Source: Chloroflexota bacterium (GTDB lineage Bacteria > Chloroflexota > Anaerolineae > Anaerolineales > UBA11579). From it: a DNA stretch of 7,922 nt. The translations under genes were made by a program, and so were the position numbers. The notes beneath the pieces were generated by a model, which was not told the DNA's origin, made no database searches, and worked only from the letters and a program-made list of their open reading frames with translations. How positions within the stretch are numbered: the first letter of the stretch is position 1; each line of letters starts with the position of its first letter. The stretch covers positions 1 through 7,922 of the forward strand of contig QKGK01000003.1 of NCBI GenBank assembly GCA_003250455.1, given 5' to 3'. Positions 7,348-7,922 of the stretch are shown here, one piece after another.

Positions 7348-7351
7348 AGGA
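7348..7351 (+). promoter_or_regulatory. Ribosome binding site of the ParB/SerK-like gene
   Basis: AGGA lies nine bases before the ATG at 7361, in the 29-base gap after mltG. It is the clearest RBS among the downstream genes of the run and fixes this start. No terminator-like hairpin is present in the gap, so the gene is probably co-transcribed with mltG. Confidence 0.5.
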
Positions 7352-7360
7352 AAAATCTCT

Positions 7361-7922
7361 ATGACGATTCAATACCCAAATTTGGAAATATTACCCGCGG
7401 ACAAAGTCTGCTTGCATGAACACCACGACCCACAGCGCACTGAGCCGCTCAAAGCGCGCATCAAATCCTCCGGGGTGCTGTATAACCCCCCGCTGGTAAT
7501 TCCCTTTACCAACGGCGATGACGGCTACATGGTGCTGGATGGCGCAAACCGGGTCACCTCAATGAAAGAACTCGGCCTGCCGCACATTCTCGCCCAGATC
7601 GTGGACCCCGCCTCACCGGGAGTCAGCCTCCAAACCTGGAACCATGTCCTTTGGGAAACCTCTTCAGAGTTGCTGGTGGAAAAGATCAACGCGATGCACG
7701 ACCTGCAGCTATCGCCGATCGACGATCTGACCTTTAGCCCCAAAAGCATTGCTGTGCTGCAAACGCCTGATGGGAAATACCACGCCATCGAATCCTCCAC
7801 TGCAGAGATTCGTTCAAAGAGGATCACCGAGTTGGTGGGCATGTACAGCAAAGCCGCCCGGTTCGACCGCACGATGGTTGAGCAGATCAACTTCCTGGAG
7901 GGACTTTACCAGCAGCTGGGCG
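7361..7922 (+). CDS. ParB/SerK-fold protein, partial at right edge
   Basis: The frame is open from ATG 7361 to the window end, giving 187 codons without a stop, so the C-terminus is missing. It begins MTIQYPNLEILPADKVCLHE. Motifs in order are LHEHHDPQRTEPLKARI (18-34), SGVLYNPPLVI (37-47), YMVLDGANR (56-64) and ELGLPHILAQIVD. This is the layout of the ParB/sulfiredoxin-type domain. Among that superfamily, the HE-D-R start, the NPP segment and DGxxR resemble the free serine kinases SerK and SbnI more than chromosome partition ParB. E20 and D60 would be the matching acidic residues. There is no parA and no visible helix-turn-helix in the part seen. A kinase role is inference from motif order; a plain ParB-like domain protein of unknown role is the safe name. 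It probably ends the alaS operon or continues it. Confidence 0.75.
   Translation, partial: MTIQYPNLEILPADKVCLHEHHDPQRTEPLKARIKSSGVLYNPPLVIPFTNGDDGYMVLDGANRVTSMKELGLPHILAQIVDPASPGVSLQTWNHVLWETSSELLVEKINAMHDLQLSPIDDLTFSPKSIAVLQTPDGKYHAIESSTAEIRSKRITELVGMYSKAARFDRTMVEQINFLEGLYQQLG

Overview
The window looks like a piece of chromosome from a Chloroflexota bacterium, most likely of the Anaerolineae. The strongest hint is an uncharacterised membrane protein with a baseplate-J-like outer domain, lying between alaS and ruvX-mltG. I recall this arrangement from that group but cannot check it here. All genes are on the + strand, coding density is high and the coding DNA is moderately GC-rich. I see no RNA genes, insertion sequences, CRISPR array or phage module.

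Layout. Bases 1-171 are an AT-rich non-coding leader with a possible -10 box and a weak hairpin. Bases 172-1389 encode a YbdG/MscM-type mechanosensitive channel. A 105-base gap (1390-1494) carries a good extended -10 promoter. It is followed by a tight run of five genes: alaS (1495-4230), the baseplate-J-like membrane protein (4230-5744), ruvX/yqgF (5749-6168), mltG/yceG (6186-7331) and a ParB/SerK-fold gene that runs off the right edge (7361-7922+). Gaps inside this run are -1, 4, 17 and 29 bases and I see no terminator, so it reads as one operon.

How the genes fit together. alaS charges tRNA-Ala. RuvX is a RuvC-fold nuclease linked to 16S rRNA maturation and/or Holliday-junction processing. 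MltG cuts nascent peptidoglycan strands. The baseplate-J-like protein has a cytoplasmic Rossmann-like head, one membrane helix and a long outer beta-rich part, so it sits where a cell-envelope or secretion role is possible. Its function is unknown. The last gene has the ParB/sulfiredoxin-type fold and could be a small-molecule (serine) kinase rather than a DNA partition protein.

Most of the window is ordinary housekeeping sequence. The points worth a second look are the unknown membrane protein, the ParB/SerK-like gene at the edge, a lipobox and paired cysteines in MltG, and divergent motifs in RuvX. I do not see a clearly new multi-gene system.
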